A stretch of DNA of 42,536 nucleotides from Fibrobacter sp. (GTDB taxonomy: Bacteria; Fibrobacterota; Fibrobacteria; Fibrobacterales; Fibrobacteraceae): assembly GCA_017520105.1 (NCBI GenBank), contig JAFWRL010000098.1, positions 1 through 42,536 on the forward strand, written 5' to 3'. The translations under genes were made by a program, and so were the position numbers. Every line of letters begins with the position of its first letter. Position 1 is the first letter of the stretch. Below are positions 8,721-17,167 of the stretch, in pieces. The notes beneath the pieces were generated by a model, which saw only the letters and a list, made by a program, of their open reading frames with translations, was not told the origin of the DNA and did not search any database.

Positions 8721-9950
8721 CTAATCTTTTTTCTTAGAATCGCTCTTTTTCAAAGCATTTTTTGTAACAGGTGCGTACGGATCAAAGATTCCATAACCAT
8801 AGACCTCGATATCGTCAACCCAGACTTCAGTACCCATGGCACCAAAGATGCTAATCTTCGTCACATGTTTCTTGACAGCATCCCAACCGACGTTACCGCC
8901 ATTGCTATCCGCAGTATCCAATTGTGACGGAATCACAGTATAGCGAGTCCAAGCCGTATCCACTTCAAAATGGCGCCAAGATTTTATATTGTCCGCACTT
9001 GTCACGGAATCGCTATTCACGAGCACGTCAAATGCGAATGAAATCCGAGACTTTACAGAGCCACGAGCCCAGAACCTGATAGAATCCAGTTCGCTCATAT
9101 CGACAAAGCCACCGAGTTCTCGACCGATGAGAGTCCAATCCCAGTCTGCCGCGGAATCCCGTTCACAGACAAAGTGTGCAACCTTGCCCTTACGGTTATG
9201 CCCGGCAGAAGTTACGTCCAGCTTAACTTCAGCATTTTTGGAAGCCGAAGGTTTCCAATCATCAGCACCATTTTCGAAGTCATCAAATACAAAGTATTTC
9301 TTGACATACGCAGAGTCGCCAAGGTAAAGCTTCTTGCTAGACTTGGTTCCGACGTCCGCTTCGATTTTGCCGTAAACCGTGATAGAATCGGTTTCATCTT
9401 CGCTTACAAAAGCGACAATTTCAACATTACCATTGGGCAGCGATTCAAATTCAAAGTAACCGGTAGAATCCATCGGGACCTGGTAGTCCAAGCCCTGCAC
9501 AGAAACAGTCGCCGAACGGCGGACCAATTGCGGAAGTCCGACATGACCGGATACCTTGCTCGGCTCCGAGACCTCAACCGTAAGAGGAGTCGTCGTATCG
9601 GCTTCAACATAAGCAATCTTCTCGAAGCCCTTCAGATTCTTGACATCGCTACGAGCTTCAATTACATAGGAACCCGACGGAACATCCGTCAGAACAACCC
9701 GACCTTGCTCATCGGTTTCAAAGTGCAACTGGAAGAGGGAGTCCGACCCGAGTTCGGATGCACCCGACAAATAAGATTCAGGGCGGACAATAACGTCCAT
9801 ACGTGCAGCAGGCGTGCCATCGGCCAATTGAACAAGCACCGCGATGGAGTTTTCCGTCTCCATCGACGATCCCGCGGTACGACCGCTATCGCAGGCGACA
9901 TAGCAGAAAGCCAATGCCGCCATTCCATATGTCCACGCCCGTTTAATCAT
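8721..9950 (-). CDS. Lipoprotein with carboxypeptidase-regulatory-like and carbohydrate-binding-like domains
   Basis: A 409-residue exported protein. The N-terminus is hydrophobic and ends in FCYVAC (Cys20), a plausible lipobox. Residues about 35-115 (GTPAARMDVIV through LTDVPSGSYVIEARS) look like a carboxypeptidase-regulatory or prealbumin-like Ig domain. A second such domain (about 125-195) follows. From about 215 (FVFDDFENGADDW to VWVDDIEVYGYG) there is a galactose-binding-type beta-sandwich like those of carbohydrate-binding modules. The tail is Lys-rich. The ATG overlaps the TGA of the upstream regulator by one base pair step (ATGA), so the two are translationally coupled. The context next to three GH43 genes suggests binding or sensing plant polysaccharide at the cell surface. 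That role is inferred. Confidence 0.75.
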   Translation of the reverse strand: MIKRAWTYGMAALAFCYVACDSGRTAGSSMETENSIAVLVQLADGTPAARMDVIVRPESYLSGASELGSDSLFQLHFETDEQGRVVLTDVPSGSYVIEARSDVKNLKGFEKIAYVEADTTTPLTVEVSEPSKVSGHVGLPQLVRRSATVSVQGLDYQVPMDSTGYFEFESLPNGNVEIVAFVSEDETDSITVYGKIEADVGTKSSKKLYLGDSAYVKKYFVFDDFENGADDWKPSASKNAEVKLDVTSAGHNRKGKVAHFVCERDSAADWDWTLIGRELGGFVDMSELDSIRFWARGSVKSRISFAFDVLVNSDSVTSADNIKSWRHFEVDTAWTRYTVIPSQLDTADSNGGNVGWDAVKKHVTKISIFGAMGTEVWVDDIEVYGYGIFDPYAPVTKNALKKSDSKKKD

Positions 9951-10813
9951 TTTTTATCTCCTGCACCTTCCCCTATTATAGTATTTTCCACAGCCCCAGC
10001 TTTACGTGCAACCGGGTAAAACGCCATAGAAAGCTGCATAACACGATCGGGATTCTTGGCCCCATCCACTCTTTTTTGGACTAAGCGGCGGAATTCCCTT
10101 AACATGTCACCCAAATCCTCGAAGCAGGACTGATCTACAGAAAGGGTCAGTGTAGAAATATTGCGTTCATTGACGGGGACATTTTCGAGCGCATCGCTCG
10201 CAAGGCTCAGAACCTGGCGCTGGAAATTGCGCACAGCCTTGGCCTTTTCGGGGCCCCCTACTGTCAAATGGGCTTCGGTCAACGCAAGCTTACCCGATGC
10301 AAGCTTTTTCACGAGACCGACGCTCTTTAAAGTTTCAATGGCTTCGAGAGCCTGCTCCTCGGTAATCGGCGGACAGAGGTCCTTGGCGATGCGTTTGACG
10401 TTCACCACCCCACCGTTCAATTCCAGGTAGGCGCGTACCGCAGGAATCCACCAGTTTTCAAGGAGTTTAAGTTCAGCTGCCTGTAAAGAATGGCGCTCCA
10501 CGTCACGGAGCGAGAGGGCTTTCGCCATCAATTCTTCGCGCTTAGTCTTATCCTTGCTGACAGCAGCAGAATAGAGCAGGTCGAAATACTCGGCCTCGCG
10601 ACCAGACAGCGCAAGGATTTCCTTAGCCGCAGGTAATGCATGAGCAGGCAGATGCTGCTTTTTTTGCAATACCCGATAGAGATAGCTGGAGTCTAGCCCT
10701 AGCTTATCACCCATCATGCGGTAGCTGTAGAAGGGCATCTCGACCTTGCGCCTGTCGTAGAATTCCTTCAAGAAGTCGCGGTAGTCCGCTATGTCAGAAA
10801 AAGTAACCATCAA
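9947..10813 (-). CDS. TIGR02147-family transcriptional regulator next to GH43 genes
   Basis: A 288-residue protein of the Fibrobacter 'second paralogous' family (TIGR02147, DUF4423-like). The N-terminal part carries the hallmark YRDFLKEFYDRRK followed by a helix-turn-helix-like stretch (MGDKLGLDSSYLYRVLQKKQ, about 34-53). The C-terminal part keeps the family core, FQRQVLSLASDALENVP and STLTLSV. It is clearly diverged from the five regulators at 21-37 kb. A second ATG follows immediately (10810), and no clear Shine-Dalgarno is present. Its stop overlaps the lipoprotein start, the same regulator-then-lipoprotein order seen in the downstream array. Family members are thought to be DNA-binding. 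The target here is unknown. Confidence 0.8.
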   Translation of the reverse strand: MMVTFSDIADYRDFLKEFYDRRKVEMPFYSYRMMGDKLGLDSSYLYRVLQKKQHLPAHALPAAKEILALSGREAEYFDLLYSAAVSKDKTKREELMAKALSLRDVERHSLQAAELKLLENWWIPAVRAYLELNGGVVNVKRIAKDLCPPITEEQALEAIETLKSVGLVKKLASGKLALTEAHLTVGGPEKAKAVRNFQRQVLSLASDALENVPVNERNISTLTLSVDQSCFEDLGDMLREFRRLVQKRVDGAKNPDRVMQLSMAFYPVARKAGAVENTIIGEGAGDKK

Positions 10814-10820
10814 TAACTAA

Positions 10821-10834
10821 AATATTTAAATATT
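10821..10834. promoter_or_regulatory. 14-bp palindrome AATATTTAAATATT before the regulator start
   Basis: A perfect AT-only palindrome sits 7 to 20 bases upstream of the regulator ATG, where a Shine-Dalgarno would normally be. It could be an autoregulatory operator. AT-only palindromes also arise by chance in this AT-rich spacer. Confidence 0.35.
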
Positions 10835-11133
10835 ACTGGCTTAACCCTGCTATGTAAACATTTGGTATGGATTTTTTGTCAATAGGCGTTTTAGAGGACA
10901 GACGAGAGGTGAAAGGAATATAGTAATTAGTAGGAAGTGGTTAGTGGGGGAGATGAGTTATTAGTTACTAGTTATTAGTTATTGGTCGGTGGTTAGGGAT
11001 TAAATTATTGAATTAAAAATTAATTACCATTTTTTATTTCTTTCGTCTCTCGTCTATAGGCTTGCAGAGCCGTTCTTTCGTCTGTTATAAGTGGTTAGGG
11101 GTTTGAGAATGCATTTTTTAATTAAGCTACATT
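10835..11133. other. AT-rich spacer with short TAGTTATTAGTTA-type repeats
   Basis: Minus-strand TTGACA (about 10874-10879) followed by ATCCATA resembles the GH43 upstream motif and may be the regulator promoter. Around 10945-10990 the sequence iterates GTTATTAGTTACTAGTTATT-like units. No gene is supported. Confidence 0.5.
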
Positions 11134-11631
11134 ATGGGCATGAAATGTCCTCATTGCCATAAATCAATAGAAAACGAATCTCAGAGCACAAAAGACTGGA
11201 ACTCATTCGGTTACCAGTCTCCGTTAATAACTTGCCCAAAATGCAGCAAGGATTTTCTATGCAAAGCCTTCCACGAACCCGCTGCGGAAGGAATCGACAA
11301 GAAATGGCTCAATGTCGGCATTCCTCTAAAACGCGCACTCATTTACACAGCAATTTGGGCCGTTTGCTGGAGCGCCATTTATTTTATTCCAAGTTTAACA
11401 ATTCCGCTAAAAATCAGAGTGCTCCTTTTAGGATTAAGCGCTTTTTTCATGCTGTATGGATTGCTCAATTGGTGGACTGTAATCCGCATCCAGTCAGGGA
11501 AAGAAGCCAAACTTCTGCTAAAACTCGTTCAGGAATCAGAAAAGCGCCTGCAAGACGAAAATTACGTACGAAGGCTATACAACGTAGGCTACAAGGTACC
11601 AAAAAAATATTTGCCCAAAGATTTGCAATAA
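11134..11631 (+). CDS. Zinc-ribbon membrane protein, unknown function
   Basis: A 165-residue protein. Two Cys pairs near the N-terminus (CPHC at 5-8, CPKC at about 35-38) form a probable zinc ribbon. Two transmembrane helices follow, about 68-88 (ALIYTAIWAVCWSAIYFI) and about 93-115. A basic cytoplasmic tail (KEAKLLLKLVQESEKRLQ, coiled-coil-like) ends the protein. The start could be codon 1 or codon 3 (11140). Neither has a clear Shine-Dalgarno. It is isolated between unrelated genes, so no function can be assigned. Confidence 0.7.
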   Translation: MGMKCPHCHKSIENESQSTKDWNSFGYQSPLITCPKCSKDFLCKAFHEPAAEGIDKKWLNVGIPLKRALIYTAIWAVCWSAIYFIPSLTIPLKIRVLLLGLSAFFMLYGLLNWWTVIRIQSGKEAKLLLKLVQESEKRLQDENYVRRLYNVGYKVPKKYLPKDLQ

Positions 11632-11639
11632 ACAATAAG

Positions 11640-11659
11640 CCCCGGTCATAAAACCGGGG
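11640..11659 (+). terminator. Hairpin after the zinc-ribbon gene
   Basis: CCCCGGT pairs with ACCGGGG around a six-base loop, 8 bases after the stop. There is no T tract, so termination is uncertain. The GGGGTGA ending matches the repeat-type hairpins seen at 33.6 kb. Confidence 0.5.
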
Positions 11660-11770
11660 TGATAAAGCAACGAAAAAACACTGGATTCTTCGTGGCTATT
11701 TGCCACTCAGAATGACAAGCACTCTCGTTTACGAGCAACTAACACAAGCACACTTCGCTGGTGTTTTTCT

Positions 11771-12727
11771 TTACTTGATTTTTTCCATCGCAACAATCAA
11801 TTCTTCAGGAACATTATGCGCACGAAGAAATTCGACCTTTTTGTCATTTAAGGCTTCATTCTTAGCACGTTCGTTGGCAGCACCTTTAGCTTCTGCTTTA
11901 AGCCAAATTTCGGCTTCGATAGCTTCATCAGCGTGTTTATCGAACATATGTTCCTCCAAGACTTTAAGCAGTTCAGGCTTTATGTGACTTACGCGCAAAC
12001 GATTCAGTGCGTCCCTAAAAATCGGATCCTTTGACTCGGGAACTTCAAGTGGCCCTTGCGACAAGAGTTTCAGCCAGTAGTCCTCACGTGAACTGATGTT
12101 CTTTCGCAACCTCTTGAAATTCGGAAGATCCACTATAATATATCTATTTTTATTAAAAACGGGAAGTGCCCTATGTGCTGAGTCGCTATTGTTGACATCG
12201 TCTTCGCTATAGACCGCCCAAGTATCTTTAAAGATGTTCCTCGACTTGAGAATCTGGAAATTACAAAGCCAGATAGATACTGTTTCAGGAAGCTCATAAA
12301 AATGAACACTACGCTGTTTTTCATCCATCGACTTGAAATACGTTGAGCGGTTGTATTCGTACTTGCCACGCAGTGTCTGGTAAGAATTGTAGAGTTTGAG
12401 ACGGTCGAGAAAGAACGGATGGTTTCTATTTTGCAGCTCAATGTTAAAATAGCGATTGTCCTTTGTTGTTACCCACACGTCAAGACGTGCGGCGTCATCT
12501 TCTGGCATAAAGATATCAATAGGTTTCTCGAACTCATAGTCGAGATCGATAATTTCGTGGTCACTGTCAAGCCCTAGCAGGCAGTTGAGCATATCGCGGA
12601 TAGTGTCCTTGTCATCCATCAGCACACGGAACGTTTCACTGTAATACGGAAGCAAGAACTGTTCCCCCTGCGCGTTCGTAACGATGTAGTAGGCTTTCTT
12701 TTCTGAAGTCGTGTTATTTTCAGTCAT
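11771..12727 (-). CDS. Rpn family recombination-promoting nuclease / putative transposase
   Basis: An intact 318-residue PD-(D/E)XK protein (PF12784-like). The N-terminal domain has LLPYYSETFRVLMDD. The nuclease core shows ARLDVWVTTKDNRYFNIELQ (about 79-98), giving the D...ExQ catalytic pattern. It continues with FFLDRLKLYNSYQTLRGKY. The C-terminal part is helical and charged (KHADEAIEAEIWLKAEAKG). Characterised relatives promote RecA-independent recombination. They are often multicopy, consistent with the broken relative at 485-1379. AAAGGAAAA precedes the ATG. Confidence 0.85.
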   Translation of the reverse strand: MTENNTTSEKKAYYIVTNAQGEQFLLPYYSETFRVLMDDKDTIRDMLNCLLGLDSDHEIIDLDYEFEKPIDIFMPEDDAARLDVWVTTKDNRYFNIELQNRNHPFFLDRLKLYNSYQTLRGKYEYNRSTYFKSMDEKQRSVHFYELPETVSIWLCNFQILKSRNIFKDTWAVYSEDDVNNSDSAHRALPVFNKNRYIIVDLPNFKRLRKNISSREDYWLKLLSQGPLEVPESKDPIFRDALNRLRVSHIKPELLKVLEEHMFDKHADEAIEAEIWLKAEAKGAANERAKNEALNDKKVEFLRAHNVPEELIVAMEKIK

Positions 12728-12840
12728 TCGTTTTCCTTTAGGGAATGGTTTTAATTTGGCCCCTATATCATTAACACGCTTTTTTCGCCCATTTGTCCTG
12801 AAATTTTATGTAATTTTTTCAAAAAAGTAAAACTATATGG

Positions 12841-12866
12841 AAAAAGCCCGACCGTCGGGCTTTTTT
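12841..12866. terminator. Bidirectional terminator hairpin
   Basis: AGCCCGA-CCG-TCGGGCT is flanked by A5 on the left and T6 on the right. It ends transcription from the FKBP gene region on the minus strand, and would stop plus-strand transcripts as well. Confidence 0.8.
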
Positions 12867-12952
12867 CTCGTCCACAATCGCTCACACCTCAAAGCGAGCC
12901 TGCAAGCAACTAACACAAGCAGTTCCTGACAGCAATCCTGTCCACTTGCACT

Positions 12953-13051
12953 CTCGCTTCGTTCAAGTGCCAAATGCTAGCCTCGGTTATGCCAAAACAA
13001 GTTTTTGTCGCAACGCTCGGCTTACGCATTTGTCCTACTGCGGCTCCGCCG
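12953..13051 (-). repeat. Dispersed small repeat, copy C, immediately after the FKBP stop
   Basis: On the minus strand the element starts at the stop codon of the FKBP gene with a GCGGC-GGA-GCCGC hairpin (13040-13052). It continues with ACTTGTT, GGCAT, CCGAG, ATTTGG and GAAGC in the same order as copy B at 992-1060. One frame reads FGITEASIW, comparable to LGISEPQQIW in copy B. The spacer down to the terminator contains no gene. Confidence 0.5.
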
Positions 13052-14241
13052 CTATTCTTCCCCGAGGTATTCCACAGCGAAGATGAGCGTTGCGCCACCA
13101 GGAATCGGGCCTGCGCCGCGACTACCGTAGCCAAGGCCAGGCGGAACGACGAGGATTCTCTTTTCGCCAGGCAGCATGCCCTGCACGCCGAGTTCCCAGC
13201 CGCGAATGACATTGCCTGCACCGAGCTCAAACGCAAACGGCTGACCGCGGTCGCGGGAACTGTCAAACTTGTAGCCGTTCACCATCCAGCCCGTATAATG
13301 CACAATCGCGCGATGTCCAGAACGAGCCGGTTCGCCTTCGCCCTGCTTCACGACAACATAACGCAAACCTTCAGGGCCGTTTTCGTACTTGAGGAGCGTC
13401 GTATCCGGGAAGAAGTCCATATTCTTCGCAAGCTCCGGATCAACATCTGACGAGACCATCTCGACGCGGAACAAAAGCGTGGAGTTGGCGGAATCATCGA
13501 GAACGCCGTAGCGCCGTAACCTTGAGCCGGAGGAATACGCAACCAGCGCACGCCGCCTTCGCGCATGCCTTCGAGGCCCGTTTCCCAGCCCTTGATCATC
13601 TTGCCGGCGCCCATAACAGCTTCTAGCGGCTTGCCCAGGTCTTTGGAACTGCCGAACTTGCGGCCCGACAAGAGCCAGCCCGTATAGTGAACCTTAATTA
13701 TATTACCTGCAATATTTTGTTTGCCATTTCCAGTTTTCTCATCGAAGACCTTGAGTCCGCGACCCACGTCGCGCCATTTTAGTTTATCTACATCAGTAGG
13801 GAATTTGTCCGCTTCAAGCGGTTTGTCTGCATGAACAAGTTCAACAACGAACATCAAGTCGCTATTGGGCGGAATGCCTTCGAGGGAGTTGTCGCCGTAC
13901 GCCATCACCGACGGCACGGAGAGTTTGCGGATTTCACCCACCTTCATGCCCACAAGGCCCTTGTCCCAACCTTCAATCACCTGACCTATGCCAATAGTGA
14001 ATTCGAGGGGCGAACCGCTGTAGTAAGAATTCGCAAAATAAGGAGCTTCAACTGTAGAATCTGTCGCCGCCTGGTTCACAGTAGCACTATCCACTGCCAG
14101 ATATCCTTTATAATGGACTTGAATCAGCTGGCCCGCACGAATGGGCTCTCCATCACCGTTCTTGACAATTTCAACCTTGAAAGGAACCGCCCAGACAACA
14201 CTACAGGCAAGCAACACAAGAAAAAACTTTAATTTTAACAT
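13052..14241 (-). pseudogene. Exported three-domain FKBP-type peptidyl-prolyl isomerase, frameshifted
   Basis: The first 250 or so codons (from 14241) encode a signal peptide (about 1-18) and two FKBP domains. The first has VHYKGYL and YGDNSLEGIPPNSDLMF; the second has VHYTGWLLSGRKFGSS and RIPPAQGYGA. The second domain runs out of frame at SMIPP, and its last strand (STLLFRVEMV) continues in another frame. A third FKBP domain follows there (VHYTGWMVNGYKFDSS to FAVEYLGEE, stop at 13052). Adding one base near 13484-13486 (GAGTTGGCGG to GAGTTTGGCGG on the plus strand) restores IPPNSTLLF exactly as in domain one. It is either a real mutation or a sequencing error. AGGAGATATT precedes the ATG. The role would be folding of exported proteins. 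Confidence 0.85.
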
Positions 14242-14313
14242 AATATCTCCTATCTTATAAAATAGAAAATGCTAGTTTTTGAGAGTAAAGATTTATTGTA
14301 AACGGATTTAAAT

Positions 14314-14877
14314 ATGCTATCAATCATCATCGTCATTGCGATTGTGCTACTGTCCATTGTCCTTGCCGGAATCGGCATCTACGTAGGCACGCACAATTCA
14401 GACGAAAAAGAAGAATCTAAACCGGTCATCGATGTATCGGGGCAATACGCCGCCATCGGGCGCCCCGCCCGCGAGACGCTCACCGCCGTGAAGCCCTCCG
14501 AAGCATCCCTCAGGGCATGGCTCGAAACCCAGGACCTCTCGCCAGAGCAAAGGCAATTATACATAGACCAGTGGAACCAAACTCTCGAAGAGACAATCAA
14601 GACGATTGACGAAGGGGACAAGGCCGGCACCGCCACTTACAGAATCGTGATTGGTCCGAAAGGCAAGAATTATTGTAAATTCGTCAGCGAGGAAAATTTC
14701 ATCACCCGCGAACAGATTCGCAATCATGCGGAAATTTTACCCCCCTATGTTTTGGGCTGCGACTGCAAGCTTTTACCGAAGCAACCTTGGGAAAACCCAA
14801 GCAAGTCCGGATGGAAGGCTGTAGTCCCGACACACGGAAACACTTATAACGTCCCGGATTGGAGGCAACTTGCGTAA
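14314..14877 (+). CDS. Membrane-anchored protein of unknown function upstream of the PorV-like gene
   Basis: A 187-residue protein with one N-terminal transmembrane helix (about 2-24), an acidic linker and a soluble domain. The domain has a helical segment (LRAWLETQDLSPEQRQLYID) and a part with three Cys (YCKF; GCDC). No family was recognised. No strong Shine-Dalgarno precedes the ATG. Its last 8 bases overlap the next gene, so the two are probably co-transcribed and coupled. A role in the envelope is likely. Confidence 0.7.
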   Translation: MLSIIIVIAIVLLSIVLAGIGIYVGTHNSDEKEESKPVIDVSGQYAAIGRPARETLTAVKPSEASLRAWLETQDLSPEQRQLYIDQWNQTLEETIKTIDEGDKAGTATYRIVIGPKGKNYCKFVSEENFITREQIRNHAEILPPYVLGCDCKLLPKQPWENPSKSGWKAVVPTHGNTYNVPDWRQLA

Positions 14878-17035
14878 GTCATTATTATCAGCTATTCTTT
14901 TGGCACCAGCCATGGCGCTCGCCACGGGTTCGGCCATCATCACCCTTCAGATGCCGGTCGGCGCCCGCCAGCTCGGTATGGGCGAAGTCGGAGCCGCACT
15001 CGCCGATGACGCAACCGCCATGTATTACAACCCGGCAGGGCTTGCATTTGGCCCTCTCGCCGACGAATGGCGCAGCTCCTACAGCGCAGACGCAAAAACG
15101 ACCCCGTTCTTTACGCACATGGCATCACGCCCCAAGAACGGATTCTTCGACAAGAGCGAACTCTGGGCAGGCACCTCGAAAGGCGTTCTCAAGTTCGACG
15201 GCGAACAGTGGGTGAACTACTACTCCGTCACCTTGCAGGGCAACGCCAAAATCAAGGACGCCGTACGCACGTATGTCGGCACGGAACGCGGCCTCGACGA
15301 ATACACCCGAGTCGTGAAAGCATTCAATGACGTGAAAAACGCGGACGACGAATCGCACGTGGTCGAAGTCAAGATGCCCTGGGACCTGGTCGTCAAGGAC
15401 ACCATCACGGCCATCCTCTACGAAAGCCTCACCGAAAAACTCTGGGTCGGAACGCCGAAGGGCCTTTTCCGCTTTGACGGCAAGGGCTGGAAGACCTTCG
15501 AAAAAGAACTCGGCGAACGCCACGTCACCGCACTTGCAAAGCAGGGCGCCTCGCTCTGGATTGGTACGGACAACGGTCTCTTCGTTTATCGCAACGGCGC
15601 CTTCGAACAGAAGGGCAAGGTGCTCCCGAGCCAAAAGATTAACGCGTTGGTCTGGTCCGAAAACCGCAAGGAACTTTACGTCGCCGTCGATGGGGCCGGT
15701 GTCGCACGCCTCACCCCGAAAAAGAGCGCAAACGACAAAGACCGCTGGAGCCTGTTCAACCAGGAAGACGGCATCATGGACCTCTCCCCGACTGCACTCG
15801 CTGTCGATAGTTCGGGCCACGTCTGGGCGGCCCACCAGGGCGGTCTCTCGCACTTCACGCTCCGCAAGTGGGAACAGGTTCAGTTCGCCAACAACACCGT
15901 GAACGACGTTTCCGTTGACCGCAAGGGCGCCATCTGGATTGCGACCAACCTCGGCGTCTGGCGCCACATGCCGGACTACGCCACAGCAAGTGGTCGTAAG
16001 GCCGAACTCGAACGTAGCTCCAAGGAAGACCCGACTGTCACCAAACGTGACGACGAATGGACGCACTACCACGAAGGCAACGGACTTTCGACCAACAAGG
16101 TCTGGGCTGTACTCCCCGAAGGCAACGACGTCTGGTTCAGCACCGCGAACGGCATGGAGCAGTACAAGGACGCCGACTACCAGCTCACCGCTTTCTACGA
16201 AAAGCTTTTGCCGGTCCTCAACATCCCGGACCTCTACCACCTCTACGGTGGCATGACCATCCCGCTGAACGACTGGGGAACGCTCGGTGTTTCCGTGAAC
16301 TTCGTCTCGTTCGGTTCGACCGTCGTTTCTGGCGATTTGGATGCAGACGATCTCGTTGCATACAACAGTTCTGAAATCGTCGGTGGCATCAGCTACGGCA
16401 CGCGCTTCCCGAACGACTGGGGCCTCGGCCTCTCCATCAAGTTCTTCTACTCCGACTTGAGTTCTGGCGCTGCAGCCGGCGAAGAAGAAGCCACGACGTT
16501 CGGTTACGCTTTCGATATCGGTGTATTGAAGAAGAACTTCATCGTCCCGAAGCTGAACATCGCATTGGTGCTCGCGAACATCGGTCCGAGCGTTTATTAC
16601 GTCGATAAGACCATCGAAGACCCGATCCCGCTGACCTGGCGTTTCGGCCTCTCCTATGAAATTCTCAGCATGGCTGACTACAAGTGGACAGTCGCTTTCG
16701 ACTACAACCGCGAAGTCGTGAGAGATGACGAGAAGGGCGATCCGGAACCGTTCTACATCGCTTGCTGGAAAGACATCGTCGATCCTGATGACGACACGAA
16801 TTCATTCCTCCAGGGCGTGTTCAACTTCGGTACGGAATTCATTTATTCTAACACGATTGCACTCCGCCTGGGCTATCTCTACGACCGCGTGGGCAAGCGC
16901 AACGAAGTAGATTTCGGTGTGGGCGTAATGCTCTCCGACGTGTTGCAGTTCGACTGGGCCACCATCAAGAACGTAGGCCGTGCAGACGGCGTTCGCGATG
17001 GTCAGATGCGTTTCGGCATGCTGTTCCGATTCTAA
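14870..17035 (+). CDS. PorV/UPF0164-like outer-membrane barrel with inserted beta-propeller
   Basis: A 721-residue exported protein. The TTG start follows GGAGG by four bases within the end of the previous gene. Residues 1-20 are a signal peptide. Residues 28-61 (GARQLGMGEVGAALADD, MYYNPAGLAF) match the N-terminal hairpin of PorV-like outer-membrane proteins. From about 95 to 430 there are blades of the two-component-propeller type (LWVGTPKGLFRFDG, LWIGTDNGLFVY, IWIATNLGVW, VWFSTANGMEQY). From about 440 to the terminal RF it returns to barrel strands, including FNFGTEFIYSNTIALRLGYLYD. PorV serves type IX secretion in Bacteroidota. Whether this one does is unknown, but the fusion would put a recognition propeller on the barrel. 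Confidence 0.8.
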   Translation: MRKSLLSAILLAPAMALATGSAIITLQMPVGARQLGMGEVGAALADDATAMYYNPAGLAFGPLADEWRSSYSADAKTTPFFTHMASRPKNGFFDKSELWAGTSKGVLKFDGEQWVNYYSVTLQGNAKIKDAVRTYVGTERGLDEYTRVVKAFNDVKNADDESHVVEVKMPWDLVVKDTITAILYESLTEKLWVGTPKGLFRFDGKGWKTFEKELGERHVTALAKQGASLWIGTDNGLFVYRNGAFEQKGKVLPSQKINALVWSENRKELYVAVDGAGVARLTPKKSANDKDRWSLFNQEDGIMDLSPTALAVDSSGHVWAAHQGGLSHFTLRKWEQVQFANNTVNDVSVDRKGAIWIATNLGVWRHMPDYATASGRKAELERSSKEDPTVTKRDDEWTHYHEGNGLSTNKVWAVLPEGNDVWFSTANGMEQYKDADYQLTAFYEKLLPVLNIPDLYHLYGGMTIPLNDWGTLGVSVNFVSFGSTVVSGDLDADDLVAYNSSEIVGGISYGTRFPNDWGLGLSIKFFYSDLSSGAAAGEEEATTFGYAFDIGVLKKNFIVPKLNIALVLANIGPSVYYVDKTIEDPIPLTWRFGLSYEILSMADYKWTVAFDYNREVVRDDEKGDPEPFYIACWKDIVDPDDDTNSFLQGVFNFGTEFIYSNTIALRLGYLYDRVGKRNEVDFGVGVMLSDVLQFDWATIKNVGRADGVRDGQMRFGMLFRF

Positions 17036-17075
17036 GCGCTACGCAACCTCAATAAGCACCAAGTAACAATTTGTC

Positions 17076-17095
17076 ATGCCCGCGAAAGCGGGCAT
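17076..17095 (+). terminator. Hairpin ATGCCCGC-GAAA-GCGGGCAT after the PorV-like gene
   Basis: An 8-bp stem with a GAAA tetraloop is followed by CTCCTTTTTC, 41 bases after the stop. The TGTCATGCCCGC...GCGGGCATCTCC form is also a dispersed intergenic repeat. A split version occurs near 36770-36860. Confidence 0.7.
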
Positions 17096-17112
17096 CTCCT
17101 TTTTCAGGCATT

Positions 17113-17144
17113 AAAAAAGTCAGGTTTCAAAACCTGACTTTTTT
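17113..17144. terminator. Bidirectional terminator between convergent genes
   Basis: AAAAAAGTCAGGTTT and AACCTGACTTTTTT form a hairpin with A and T tracts on both sides. It can end both the plus-strand PorV-like unit and the minus-strand GGGP-synthase gene. Confidence 0.88.
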
Positions 17145-17167
17145 GTTTTTCAAGAATGTTTCAGGAA

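Noticed and set aside
12910..13266. A 118-codon minus-strand frame at the end of the FKBP gene
   Set aside because: It is a shadow of the third FKBP domain that runs on through repeat copy C.
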